Source: Paenibacillus sp. J5C2022
Lineage (GTDB): Bacteria; Bacillota; Bacilli; Paenibacillales; Paenibacillaceae
Assembly: GCF_025567625.1 (NCBI RefSeq)
Contig: NZ_JAOQJC010000023.1
Coordinates: 1 to 64,000 of the forward strand
Direction of reading: 5' to 3'
Length of the DNA: 64,000 nt
Program-made: the position numbers and the translations under genes
Notes under the pieces: generated by a model
The model's input: only the letters and a program-made list of their open reading frames with translations
Databases searched by the model: none
Told to the model about the DNA's origin: nothing
In this document: positions 49,536 to 59,900 of the stretch, in pieces
How positions within the stretch are numbered: position 1 is the stretch's first letter
How the letters are laid out: the number at the start of each line of letters is the position of its first letter

Positions 49536-50528
49536 TTATTGTGATACAGGAACAGCGTTATAATACTCCTCCAGCGTCAAATCCTCGTCTGCAAGCTCCT
49601 TCGCCAGCTCCTGGCCTACATAGCGCAGATGCCATGGCTCGTACTGGTAACCGGTAATATCGTCCTTGCCCTCCGGATAGCGTACGATAAAGCCGTATTC
49701 CGCAGAATGCTCCCGCAGCCACTCCGATTCCTTCGTATCTCCGAAGCAATCGGCCGCCGCGCACTTGCCATCGCTGCCGCTCACGTCGATCGCAAGTCCC
49801 GTCTCGTGCTCGCTCGTGCCGGGCAGCGCACTGTACGTTCGCGCCTTCTCATAGCCGTCTCGCTTCACATAACGATCGAACAGCGCCTTCTGCGTAGCAT
49901 GAGAGCGATAGCCCGATACACCGGCCAGATAGAGGCCGTCCTTCTCGGCTGCCTCGAACATCTCTTCCAGCGCCTTGGCCGCTTCCTTGCGCAGCTTCCG
50001 CTTCTCCAGCTTCTCCGAGAAGATGAACTTCACCTCAGGATAGACGAGATCGTCCGGATTGTAATCCTCGGGCAGCTTATTATGCGGATTGACAAGCGCC
50101 GTCACGCTGTCCGGCTCGGCCAATACGGCGATCTCATCATCCTCGCCCCTGGAATAGGCTTGTTCGCTTGCATTCGCTGCCCCCTGGCCCTCACTATCGG
50201 ACGGCACTTCAGCCGGGGCTGTCTTGTCAGGCTTGTCGTCAGGCTGCGAATTCTCCCCACTCTCATCGGCCTTTCCATTTGCTTCATTCCCGCCGGATTC
50301 TGAGTCTTTGGAACCAGTTCGGGATGGGGTTGTGACAGCGCCTGTCCCCTTGCTTTCGTCGATAAGTCCGCTTTGCCCCTTCGCAGGCTCGTCCAATCCT
50401 TCGGCAAGACGCGGCGCCTCTTCCTGGCCGGATCGCTCTTCCTTCCATGTATTCTCAGACAGCGCATAGCTTCCGGCCGCCACTGCCGCAATCGCCAGCG
50501 TCAACAGCAATAATTTCCCTTTTTTCAT
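49536..50528 (-). CDS. D-alanyl-D-alanine carboxypeptidase, VanY/M15B family
   Basis: A 330-residue exported protein: an N-terminal signal or anchor (4-24), a long Glu/Asp/Ser/Gly-rich linker (25-140), and an M15B domain with SGYRS, zinc ligands H241 and D248 (PGTSEHETGLAID) and E297/H300 (EPWHLRY). Such enzymes trim the terminal D-Ala of peptidoglycan stems. Two extra cysteines (C256, C261) could form a disulphide. No vancomycin-resistance genes are nearby, so a wall-remodelling role is more likely. The second ATG is chosen because the first is only three bases from the GGAG site. Confidence 0.9.
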   Translation of the reverse strand: MKKGKLLLLTLAIAAVAAGSYALSENTWKEERSGQEEAPRLAEGLDEPAKGQSGLIDESKGTGAVTTPSRTGSKDSESGGNEANGKADESGENSQPDDKPDKTAPAEVPSDSEGQGAANASEQAYSRGEDDEIAVLAEPDSVTALVNPHNKLPEDYNPDDLVYPEVKFIFSEKLEKRKLRKEAAKALEEMFEAAEKDGLYLAGVSGYRSHATQKALFDRYVKRDGYEKARTYSALPGTSEHETGLAIDVSGSDGKCAAADCFGDTKESEWLREHSAEYGFIVRYPEGKDDITGYQYEPWHLRYVGQELAKELADEDLTLEEYYNAVPVSQ

Positions 50529-50651
50529 GTCCATGAACTCCTTTATGACAAAAAAGCTAGATTGATGAAGCCTGACGTAGTACGAATCCGATTGACGGCC
50601 AAATCATACCTGAATACATAGCTTCTATCCTAAACCGGGGCCTTTTGCCTT

Positions 50652-50681
50652 TTGACAATTACCCACCAGAAGTAGCATAAT
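50652..50681 (+). promoter_or_regulatory. Promoter of the LTA-synthase-like gene
   Basis: TTGACA, an 18-base spacer and CATAAT lie about 100 bases upstream of the GTG start. Confidence 0.6.
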
Positions 50682-50782
50682 TAATTTTGCAGTAAATATT
50701 TATAAATTGTTAAAGCGAGATCATACTGAAAGCTTCACCACACAGAGAGAAAACGTTTCATTATGGAAAGGTAGGAGGTAAC

Positions 50783-52651
50783 GTGTCATTATTTAAGTCT
50801 AATCGGCTGTTTAGCGCTAGGCCCATCTTGTTCTTTTCGTTCGTTATGCTTCTCAAAAGCTACTTGGCCTGGATGGTTATCTTCGAGGGAGGACCCTCTT
50901 GGACTACCTTGCTCAAGGAGCTGCCGTTCGCACTGGTCGTCTATAGTCTGATCGAATGGTTCGCCAGCAAGCGCAAGCTCCTTTATTATCTGATCGCCAA
51001 TCTTCTCATGACTACTATTCTATTTGCTGTCATCATGTATTACAAGTATTACGGCGTCATCGTCACTTATTTCGCATTGGCACAAGTGAATCAGGTTACG
51101 GCGGTGAAGAATAGCGTATTCTCGCTGATGGACCCTTACTTCCTGTTCATCTTCACCGACATTGTCATTATTGCCTTTCTTATGATGCGGCGGAAGAGAG
51201 CGATCGAGTGGAAGAAGCTAAGTATGCGCAAAGAGCATAGAGGCGTCATTCTCGGGATACTCTCGGTATCTCTGGTGCTCTGTCTGTTCAACGTGCTGCC
51301 GAATCGGGCCAGCATGAATGAGATTGTGAAAGCGGAGCAGATGGGCATTCTCAACTATGAGGCTTACACGCTGCTGTCCAGCAAGAACACCGAGCTGGTC
51401 GATTCCAATCAGATCACACAGGACCACATCAAACAGATTAAACAGATAAATGAACCGGCGGCACCGATACTGCAAGGTTCCGCAGAGGGCAAGAACCTGA
51501 TCATTATCCAAATGGAGTCCATGCAAAACTTCCTCGTAGGACTTGAAGTAGACGGACAGGAAATCATGCCGAACTTCACGAAGCTGGCCAAGGAGAACAA
51601 CTACTTCAAGCACTTCTATCAGCAGGTCGGTCAGGGCAATACGTCCGATGCCGAATTCGTCGTCAATACGTCGCTCTACATCCCACCTCGCGGCGCGGCG
51701 ACTCAAATGTATGCCGGCAAGGAGCTGCCGAGCTTGCCGAAGCTGCTGCAACAGAAAGGCTACGATACAACGACGTTCCATACCAACGTCGTAGAGTTCT
51801 GGAATCGCGGGGAGCTGTATAAGGCACTTGGCTTCGACCGTTATTATGACGCTGAATTCTTCGGCGAAGAGGATACCGTATTCTTCGGCGCTTCCGATGA
51901 AATGCTCTACAAGAAAACGGCCGATGAACTGGAGCGGATGGGAGAGAACGGCAAGCCGTTCTACGCGCATGTCATCTCCATGACCGCGCATCATCCATAC
52001 ACCATTCCGGAAGACAAGCATCTGATGACATTGCCTGAGCGCTACGAGAATACGCTTGTCGGAGATTATCTGATGGCTCAGCATTATGCCGATTATGCGC
52101 TTGGAGCGTTCATCGAGGACTTGAAGCAGCGCGGCATATGGGAAGACAGCCTGATCTTGCTGTACGGCGATCACCTGGGACTGCCTATCTATTCATTGGA
52201 CCGGGATGACAAGGAACTGATGCAAGAAATATATGGCGGCAAGGAATATACCTACACCGACATGATCAACATTCCGCTTGTCGTCGTTAATCCCGGCCAG
52301 ACCGGGCCGCAAGTATTCGAGCAGCTTGGCGGACAAGTGGATCTGCTGCCGACGATCGCCAACCTGATGGGCGTGCCGCTCGACAATCAGATTCACTTCG
52401 GGCAAGATTTGTACAATCAATCGGCGTATAACATTTTGCCGCAGCGCTATTATTTGCCGACCGGTTCCTTCCTGAGCAGTCAGGAGCTGTTCCTCTCCGG
52501 CAGCGGCTTCGCCGACGGCAAGCATTACCCGCTTGCAGGAGACGGCAACTCGCAGCAGGAGACGACGGAAGAGGAGTATACGAGCGCACTTGAGCTGCTG
52601 AAGCTGTCCGACAGCTATGTGAATCAGCTTCCGGACTGGAAGACCGAATAA
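50783..52651 (+). CDS. Lipoteichoic acid synthase family protein
   Basis: A 622-residue LtaS-type enzyme: five membrane helices in the first 170 residues and an external sulfatase-fold domain. The catalytic Thr is T287 (GQGNTSDAEF), with E245 (IQMESMQNF), and the metal ligands of YGDHLGLP toward the end. LtaS polymerises glycerol phosphate from phosphatidylglycerol; paralogues act as primases or in sporulation, and the exact paralogue cannot be told. The start is GTG after AGGAGG. Confidence 0.93.
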   Translation: MSLFKSNRLFSARPILFFSFVMLLKSYLAWMVIFEGGPSWTTLLKELPFALVVYSLIEWFASKRKLLYYLIANLLMTTILFAVIMYYKYYGVIVTYFALAQVNQVTAVKNSVFSLMDPYFLFIFTDIVIIAFLMMRRKRAIEWKKLSMRKEHRGVILGILSVSLVLCLFNVLPNRASMNEIVKAEQMGILNYEAYTLLSSKNTELVDSNQITQDHIKQIKQINEPAAPILQGSAEGKNLIIIQMESMQNFLVGLEVDGQEIMPNFTKLAKENNYFKHFYQQVGQGNTSDAEFVVNTSLYIPPRGAATQMYAGKELPSLPKLLQQKGYDTTTFHTNVVEFWNRGELYKALGFDRYYDAEFFGEEDTVFFGASDEMLYKKTADELERMGENGKPFYAHVISMTAHHPYTIPEDKHLMTLPERYENTLVGDYLMAQHYADYALGAFIEDLKQRGIWEDSLILLYGDHLGLPIYSLDRDDKELMQEIYGGKEYTYTDMINIPLVVVNPGQTGPQVFEQLGGQVDLLPTIANLMGVPLDNQIHFGQDLYNQSAYNILPQRYYLPTGSFLSSQELFLSGSGFADGKHYPLAGDGNSQQETTEEEYTSALELLKLSDSYVNQLPDWKTE

Positions 52652-52654
52652 CGT

Positions 52655-52691
52655 TAAGCCCCCCGCTCTTTTGGAGCGAGGGGCTTGTCTG
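52655..52691 (+). terminator. Terminator of the LTA-synthase-like gene
   Basis: AAGCCCC...GCTC and GAGCGAGGGGCTT form a GC-rich stem with a TTTTG loop, followed by a weak T-run. Confidence 0.75.
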
Positions 52692-52862
52692 TTTTAACAC
52701 CTTTCCGCGCAATCCTGCATACCATGATACAACTGCACTTTTTTGAACCCCCGCTGACAGAACATTCATTAGTCTCCTGGAACCATATTCCGTTCCTGCT
52801 GCTACTTTTCATCGCGTTTCGGTGTTTAAGTTTGCGAAGGCCTATATGAAGGAGAGCTTAAC

Positions 52863-53423
52863 ATGCAACAGAGAAGCAAGTCGCATCGCACTATGTATGC
52901 GCTTACTATATTATACGTGCTGTTGATTGCTGTTGGGGGACGACTTGTCTTTGCGTGGCCTGACCGCAAGTATATGGGGATATTGAACAATGACAGCTTC
53001 TATATGATGGGCTGTGCCTGGAGCGTCCTGGGTCTGATTCTGATCTGCACGTTCCTTCGCACATCCAAAATCAGGAAATTGCTGTTCACCTATATGATTA
53101 CCCTCATCATCTTCGGCGCAATCTCCGCTTATTACTATAACGGCCTGCCCAAATACACCTATGAACAGGCTGCGGATGCCGTCGCAGCTTCCGCCGCTCT
53201 GTCGGGGCAGCGCGTGCAGCTGCAGCTGCCCCGTTACAGAAGCGACATGCTCGCTATCGGGAGCGACACGTCCATGAAGACGACAAGCCATTCCTATTAC
53301 ATCTACCTGCTCGTTGACGGCAAGCAGGTCGCTTACCGCTTCAGTCCGCTGAGCGGCGCCTGCGAGCGATTAGACCATGCCGCAAGATGGCCGGATGAGT
53401 TCATCTCCTTCGAGGTACGATAG
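52863..53423 (+). CDS. Membrane protein with external C-terminal domain, unknown
   Basis: A 186-residue protein with three hydrophobic helices (about 11-30, 46-64, 72-92) and an 85-residue C-terminal soluble domain with beta-rich character (SYYIYLLVDGKQVAYRFSP). I recognise no family. AGGAG precedes the ATG. It ends two bases before the convergent ppdK stop, with no terminator between. Confidence 0.72.
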   Translation: MQQRSKSHRTMYALTILYVLLIAVGGRLVFAWPDRKYMGILNNDSFYMMGCAWSVLGLILICTFLRTSKIRKLLFTYMITLIIFGAISAYYYNGLPKYTYEQAADAVAASAALSGQRVQLQLPRYRSDMLAIGSDTSMKTTSHSYYIYLLVDGKQVAYRFSPLSGACERLDHAARWPDEFISFEVR

Positions 53424-53425
53424 GT

Positions 53426-56197
53426 TCATGAGCCGGCCGCCTCTTCCTTCTTCGCATCCCGCAGCGTTATCGCCGCTTGCGCAGCGGCAATCCGCGCCAG
53501 TGGCACACGATATGGCGAGCAGCTCACATAATCAAGCCCCAGCTCGTGGCAGAAGAAGATGGACGACTTGTCTCCGCCATGCTCGCCGCATATTCCCGTC
53601 TTCAGCTGCGGCTTCACGCCGCGTCCGCGCTGTACGGCCCACTGAATCAGCTCGCCGACCCCTTCCCGATCCAGCTCCTGGAACGGATTGGCCGGCAGCA
53701 GCTTCTGCTCCACATAAGCGGTCAGGAACTTCCCTTCCGCATCGTCGCGGCTGTATCCGTAAGTCATCTGCGTCAGATCGTTCGTACCGAAGGAGAAGAA
53801 TTCCGCATGCTCCGCAATCTGATCCGCAGTGATCGCTGCGCGGGGCACTTCAATCATCGTGCCGATGCGATAGTCGACCGACGCCAGCTCATCGCCTAGC
53901 ACGGCCTCGGCCGTCTCTTCCACCAGCTTGCGCAGCCGCTTCAACTCGTTCACATGACCGACCAGCGGGATCATGATCTCCGCCTTCACCGTGACGCGCT
54001 CCAGCCGGCAGCTCTTCACCGCCAGGAAGATTGCCTCCGCCTGCATAGCATAAATCTCCGGGTACAGGATGCCCAACCGGCAGCCGCGCTGACCCAGCAT
54101 AGGGTTAACCTCGTGCAGCAGCCGGACCTTGCGGATCAGCCGCTCCGTCTCCAGCAGCTGTGACTTCACACCCGCAAGGCGCGTATTCGGTACCGCTGCT
54201 TGCTCCAGTGCCTCGATCTCCTGCCGCTGCGCGCTCTGCTGCTTCAGCAGCTCGCCCAGCTCCGGAAGAAATTCATGCAGCGGCGGATCAAGCAATCGGA
54301 TCGTAACCGGCAGGCCGTCCATCGCCCGGAACAACCCTTCGAAGTCGCTCTGCTGCATAGGCAGCAACTGATCCAGCGCTTCCTTGCGCTCCGTTATCCC
54401 TTCGGCCAATATCATGCTCTGTACGACCGGGAGCCGCTCGGGGGCGAAGAACATATGCTCCGTACGGCACAGCCCGATGCCCTCCGCGCCAAGCTCCCTC
54501 GCCTTGGCCGCATCCTGAGGCGTATCCGCATTCGTGTAGATGGCCAGACTGCGCACTTCGTCAGCCCATGCCAGGAGCTGCGTCAGCTCCACGGATATCT
54601 CCGGCTCCTTCAGCGCGACATGGCCCCGGATGACTCTCCCCGTCGCCCCGTCGATCGAGATCCAGTCCCCTTCCTTCACGACTTGCTCCCCGGCCGCGAA
54701 CTGTCCATCCCCGATCCGGATGGATTCGCATCCGCATACGCACGGCTTGCCCATGCCGCGAGCTACGACGGCTGCGTGGCTGGTCATCCCTCCCCGGCTG
54801 GTCAATACGCCCTCGGCAGCCAGCACGCCGTGAATATCCTCCGGCGTCGTCTCCTGCCGCACGAGAATAACCTTCTTGCCGCTGCGGGCCGCTTCGTCGG
54901 CGGCATCGGCATGGAACACTACCTGGCCCGTCGCCGCACCAGGCGATGCCGGCAGACCCGTGGCGATCACATCCAGCGAGGCTTCCGGATCTATCGCGCG
55001 ATGCAGCAGCTGGTCCAGATGCTCTGCTTCAATGCGCAGCACCGCATCCTCCTGTGTAATGACGCCCTCCAACGCCATGTCTACCGCAATCTTCACTGCC
55101 GCCTGCGCCGTACGCTTGCCTCCCCTTGTCTGCAGAATATACAGCTTGCCTCGTTCTACCGTAAACTCGATGTCCTGCATATCTCTGTAATGCCGCTCCA
55201 ATCTGTCCGCCGTGGCGCTCAGTTGAGCGAACACATCCGGCATATCCTTCTCCAGCTCGCCGATCGGCAGCGGCGTGCGCACGCCCGCTACGACGTCCTC
55301 GCCTTGCGCATTATGCAAGTATTCGCCGAACAGCCGCTTCTCTCCGTTCGATGGGTTGCGCGTGAAGACGACGCCTGTTCCGCAATCGCTGCCCATATTG
55401 CCGAACACCATGGATTGAATGTTGACCGCGGTGCCTTGCTCGTCAGGAATGCGATGGATGCGGCGGTAGATTTGGGCCCGCTGATTGTTCCAGGAAGCGA
55501 ATACCGCTTCCACCGCAAGCCGCAGCTGCTCTCCCACTTGCTGCGGGAACGGCTTTCCGGCCCGCTCCACGACAATTTGCTTGAACTGCCCGATTAATAA
55601 CTTCCACTGCTCCGCCGATACGTCGCGGTCTTCTTCAACGCCGCACTCCTCCTTCAGCTTGTGCAGCTTGCGCTCGAACCAGAGACCTTCAATTCCGAAC
55701 ACCACATTGCCGAACATCGCAATCAGCCGGCGGTAGCAATCGTAAGCGAATGCCTCTTGTCCAGTCAGACTGCCTAGCCCTTGCACCGTCTCATCGTTCA
55801 AGCCCAGGTTCAATATCGTATCCATCATGCCCGGCATGGACGTGACGGAGCCTGAGCGTACAGAGACCAGGAGAGGGTTATGCGGATTACCGAAGCGCTG
55901 TCCCTTCTTCGCTTCCAACGCCTTCATCGCGTCGCCTATTTCCCGGAACCGCTCATCCGTCAGCTTCCCGCCCATCTCGAAGAACTCCCTGCAAGCCTCG
56001 GTCGTCACTGTGAAGCCCGGGGGAACGGGCAGACCCGCTGTTGTCATCTCCGCCAGATTGGCGCCTTTGCCTCCCAGCAGCTCGCGCATGCCAGCATGGC
56101 CCTCTTGGAAATGCAATACCTTTCTCCCTGCAACAATAGCCGCTTGCTCGCCGGACGACAGTTTCAGACCAGCTTGCCCTTGTACGCCCTGATTCAT
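53426..56197 (-). CDS. ppdK: Pyruvate, phosphate dikinase
   Basis: PPDK interconverts pyruvate, ATP and phosphate with phosphoenolpyruvate, AMP and pyrophosphate. The 923-residue protein has the ATP-grasp N-terminal domain (GGKGANLAEMTTAGLPVPPG), the swivelling phosphohistidine domain with H474 (GGMTSHAAVVARGMGKP) and the PEP-binding barrel with catalytic C870 (CGEHGGD). A 30-residue N-terminal extension precedes the usual start. No PPDK regulatory kinase gene is adjacent. The upstream 150 bases are AT-rich with a palindrome that may be an operator. Long antisense frames across it are shadows. Confidence 0.96.
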   Translation of the reverse strand: MNQGVQGQAGLKLSSGEQAAIVAGRKVLHFQEGHAGMRELLGGKGANLAEMTTAGLPVPPGFTVTTEACREFFEMGGKLTDERFREIGDAMKALEAKKGQRFGNPHNPLLVSVRSGSVTSMPGMMDTILNLGLNDETVQGLGSLTGQEAFAYDCYRRLIAMFGNVVFGIEGLWFERKLHKLKEECGVEEDRDVSAEQWKLLIGQFKQIVVERAGKPFPQQVGEQLRLAVEAVFASWNNQRAQIYRRIHRIPDEQGTAVNIQSMVFGNMGSDCGTGVVFTRNPSNGEKRLFGEYLHNAQGEDVVAGVRTPLPIGELEKDMPDVFAQLSATADRLERHYRDMQDIEFTVERGKLYILQTRGGKRTAQAAVKIAVDMALEGVITQEDAVLRIEAEHLDQLLHRAIDPEASLDVIATGLPASPGAATGQVVFHADAADEAARSGKKVILVRQETTPEDIHGVLAAEGVLTSRGGMTSHAAVVARGMGKPCVCGCESIRIGDGQFAAGEQVVKEGDWISIDGATGRVIRGHVALKEPEISVELTQLLAWADEVRSLAIYTNADTPQDAAKARELGAEGIGLCRTEHMFFAPERLPVVQSMILAEGITERKEALDQLLPMQQSDFEGLFRAMDGLPVTIRLLDPPLHEFLPELGELLKQQSAQRQEIEALEQAAVPNTRLAGVKSQLLETERLIRKVRLLHEVNPMLGQRGCRLGILYPEIYAMQAEAIFLAVKSCRLERVTVKAEIMIPLVGHVNELKRLRKLVEETAEAVLGDELASVDYRIGTMIEVPRAAITADQIAEHAEFFSFGTNDLTQMTYGYSRDDAEGKFLTAYVEQKLLPANPFQELDREGVGELIQWAVQRGRGVKPQLKTGICGEHGGDKSSIFFCHELGLDYVSCSPYRVPLARIAAAQAAITLRDAKKEEAAGS

Positions 56198-56590
56198 CGT
56201 TTACCCTCTCCATCCTTTTATGATGTCTCATACTACAATTGTTGAACTAAACATCCCAGTATGTCGAATATTATAACGTCACATACAAATGGGACTACCA
56301 TTCACGCCCTTATATATGACGTTATATAAATATATAGTACACTATATAAATATCACATACCTATATATGATGCAATATATTTTTCGAAAATGTTGAGTGA
56401 CAAGCTTCGCCGCTCGTACTTCGGACGTTTCATACGACGCTTCCGTTCGATGCCTCCGCTCTATACCTCCGGTCGATGCTTCGATGCAATAACAACGAAG
56501 AAAGGACGCCTGGAGGCGTCCTGAGATATCTCAACAGACTCTGGTTTATTCGACCATCTTATCAACCTTCCGTTCCTTGTCCACATCGCA
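56198..56590. promoter_or_regulatory. ppdK upstream region with an AT-rich palindrome
   Basis: TATATAGT and ACTATATA flank a 2-base centre at 56331-56348, and TATATAAATAT occurs on both sides as a direct repeat. This is a candidate operator or bend site for ppdK. The remaining bases to about 56590 show no gene I can support. Confidence 0.45.
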
Positions 56591-56599
56591 TCCCATTAA

Positions 56600-56880
56600 G
56601 CGAACATCCTCTACTCCGATGAACTGTCACTTCGCTTAGAATCCCCTTCAAGCCGTCCGCTATTCGGCGAAAACCGATATCGTTGGGGTGAAGACCGTCA
56701 ACGTAGGCATCAGCTAGGGAGTCGCCATTACAATCGGAGTGCCTGGACGCTTCGCTCGGAGAATGCGGTAGAACGGCTCATATACCAACTCCAGCTCCTC
56801 TGCAGTAGCTACACTGACGTGGAAATCAAGCACATAGCATGACGCATCGATGTCGGCCAGCAGCTCGCAACCAACACACA
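56600..56880 (-). pseudogene. SGNH/GDSL hydrolase, 3' remnant
   Basis: Minus-strand translation gives VLDFHVSVATAEELELVYEPF and RPGTPIVMATP, then after a stop and frame change SLADAYVDGLHPNDIGFRRIAD. DGLHPND is the catalytic Asp-His block of SGNH hydrolases. The parts between these, the nucleophile block and the start are missing, so this is an internally deleted leftover. The assignment is by motif only. Confidence 0.6.
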
Positions 56881-56973
56881 AAAGGCATCGACGGATACAG
56901 TTCCCTGTACCCATCGATGCCTTATTCTCGTTCCACAATTACTGCAGCAAGAACAGCTTGCCCTCGTCAGTAA

Positions 56974-59900
56974 TTAATATATACTTCTGACAGCGACGTC
57001 ATCATATTCGCCTGTAGCATTGTACATTTCAAGCGCAATTCCTCCCTCTGCAAAAGTCTCATCCATCGTCGTAATCTTTTTTTGTCCATTTACATAGGCC
57101 TCAATTTTATTGCCCTGTACAACAGCTTTAATTGTAAATATTTCATTCATCCCAATTATTTTAAGTCCATTGTAAAATCCCAGCGTAACTTCACTGCCGT
57201 TTTCTCTTTTAATAATCCGTAGTCGATCATCAATACTTGAGTATGTCAGAAAATAACCATTACTGATGTCCTGAAATCTGAATCCGATTGCAATTGTTCC
57301 TCCATTGGCTGTATCCACACTTAGCAGCTTTGCATTCGCCTCAACAGAGTAGTCCGTCCAAGTTTGGCCGGATGTATGAGAAACGCTTCCTCCACTGCTG
57401 CCAGATTGCCTAAAAACTTTCGTATCGTCGGAAATAACAGACCATGTGCCATTTTGATCAGTCCAGTCTGACGCATCGCCATCTTCAAAATCATCTGTCA
57501 GCAATTGAATCGGTTTCACACTTATCTCATCGAATTGACCTATCGCATTCCACATGCTCAAACTTATTTTCCCATTCTTGAAAGTTGTATCGGTTGCGCT
57601 AAGTTCTTTTACTCCATTAATATAGAAATCGATCTGACTTCCTTTTGCTACAACCTTGAACGTGTATTCTGTGTCCGCAATTATTGGATAACTTTTGCTG
57701 GCCAATAAAGTTTCACTATTGTTTACATTTTTGCTGATCGCAATTTCACCTGTCGAACTGACATATTTGACAAAATATCGATTTACGTCATCTTGATGCC
57801 TGAAGCCCAGTCCGATACTTCCTCCATTGGCATCAAAACTTATCGCTTTGACCTTTGCCTCCACTGAGTAATCCGTCCAGCGTCCGTCGCCGATATTGGT
57901 TTTGCCTCCGCTGCCGTTCGTTTGCCTGTACACTTTAGTACCGTCAGTCACAATCGACCAATTCCCTTGCGTTGCATTCCAGCCATTGGCATCGTTGTCT
58001 TCGAAGTCGTCAACGAGTACTGCTGAAGGCTTAACGCGCACATCATAAAACGTTGCTTTTGCATTTTGTGTTTCCAGTGCAATCTTTCCCGGTGAAATCA
58101 AATCGGTATCCGCTGCCGACAAATATTTGATTCCATCCACATATAAACCGATGAGGTTGCCCAAAACCACAACACTTAGCTCGTGCTGTTTTTCCAGATA
58201 AATTTTATCGAAAGCTTTTTCAGCCAAAATTGTTGTCGTTCCGTTCTCCACTTTCTCCAAATACAGTTTACCTGTTCCATTGTCATACAGAGCCTTATAA
58301 TAATTATTTTCATCCCTGTATCCGAAGCCCAGTCCTACACGCCCGGATGCCATGCCGTAACTTAGCGGTCTGATACCGGCAGATACCGAATAATCATTCC
58401 ATTCCGGATTGCCTCCGGTCAGTCTTCCCCCGCTGCTATTAAGCTGGCTGACGTTATAGGAGGTTTCATTTGTATCGATCAGTTTAATCTTGACATCATC
58501 AAACGCGGCCACTGCCGTATTCATATGCAATGAAACTTTTCCAACTGCATAAGCCTGTACCGTGTCGACGGCAGTTAATTCTTCAACACCGTTTATATAG
58601 AATTTGATCTCGTTTCCAACTGACGCAATTTTCCACGTATACCATGTATCCGTACTCAATACAAATGATTTGCTGGCAAGAATCGTATCCTTACCGTTTA
58701 CCTTGCTGATGATGTTAATCGTGTCATTGATTTTTTTATAATTCACATAATAATGGTTATTATTGTTTTTATACTTGAATGAAATTCCTATTCCGGTAGT
58801 GACGGAATCGGCCTTCAACTTTGCCTCAACCTCTACGTCCTTCCAAGTGCCGTTGCCGATCGTCAGCCTTCCGCCGCCGGATGAAGCTTGCTTAACGACG
58901 TTTGATCCGTCAGTAACAACAGACCATTCTCCGCCTTCAGTGTACCATTTGTATGTACTTCCCGACTCGAAATCATCATTTAAATAAACGGTGGGACTTA
59001 CGTTAATATCATCGAACTTGATCTTGGAATCATAGGTTGATAAGCATATCTTGCCCATTGTAAATGTGGTGTCTCCGCTAGAAGATAACATATGTGCTCC
59101 ATTTACAAATACGTCAAATCGGCTTCCATCGGCTACTATTTTGAATGCATATACCATTCCGGCATTGAGTGTAATATTGGCGCTATCAAGGGTCGTACTC
59201 GAGCCCGAAACCATCTTTTTCAAATGTAATGTCTGATTGCTCTTTGTATAAGTTACATAATACTTGTTATTTGCATCCACATACCTGAAATTGATGCCAA
59301 AGCTGCCTGATGAGGAGAATGCATCCGGTTTCACGTTTAATTCCACGGTGTAATTATCCCAGCTACTATCACCGGCGATAGCTCTAGATGATCCGATATC
59401 ATCGCTCTGATAATACATCCTCGTAGCCCCGTCGGTGACGACTGACCATGTACCGGCTTCCTCTGTCCATTTTAAAGCATCACCGCTTTCAAAATCGTCT
59501 CTGAATGCTCCGTCTTTTCCTATAGACCAACTACCGCTCACCGGTGTCCAGTTACTCAAGCTTTTTGATGCGAAATCATCTCTCAAATATTGGTTATTTA
59601 TCGTTATCGCCTTGGGTTCACTGTATAGGCTTGTCCCTGACTCATGATTTGAACTTATTGAGAAATAGTACGTTGATCCTTCATTCAAACCAGATATCGT
59701 ATATGGGCTTCCTGTTATACCCGTTATCGTGTTAGTGTATTCTCCATAATAATCAATTCCATATCTTATGTTATAGCTTGATGCACCTTCAACTTCTGAA
59801 AAAGCAACAGTTGCGGTACCATTTCCGGCTGACGTAACGCGATTTAAAACAGGGGTTGCTTCGCGCAGCAAATGATTGACGGCAACTTCGTCAAAGCCCG

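Noticed and set aside
49536..50528. Vancomycin resistance locus
   Set aside because: Only a VanY-like carboxypeptidase is present; there is no vanHAX or vanRS nearby.
54200..55597. 465-codon plus-strand frame inside ppdK
   Set aside because: It is antisense to an unambiguous PPDK; its Arg/His/Leu/Gln-rich composition is a typical complementary-strand shadow of a GC-rich gene.
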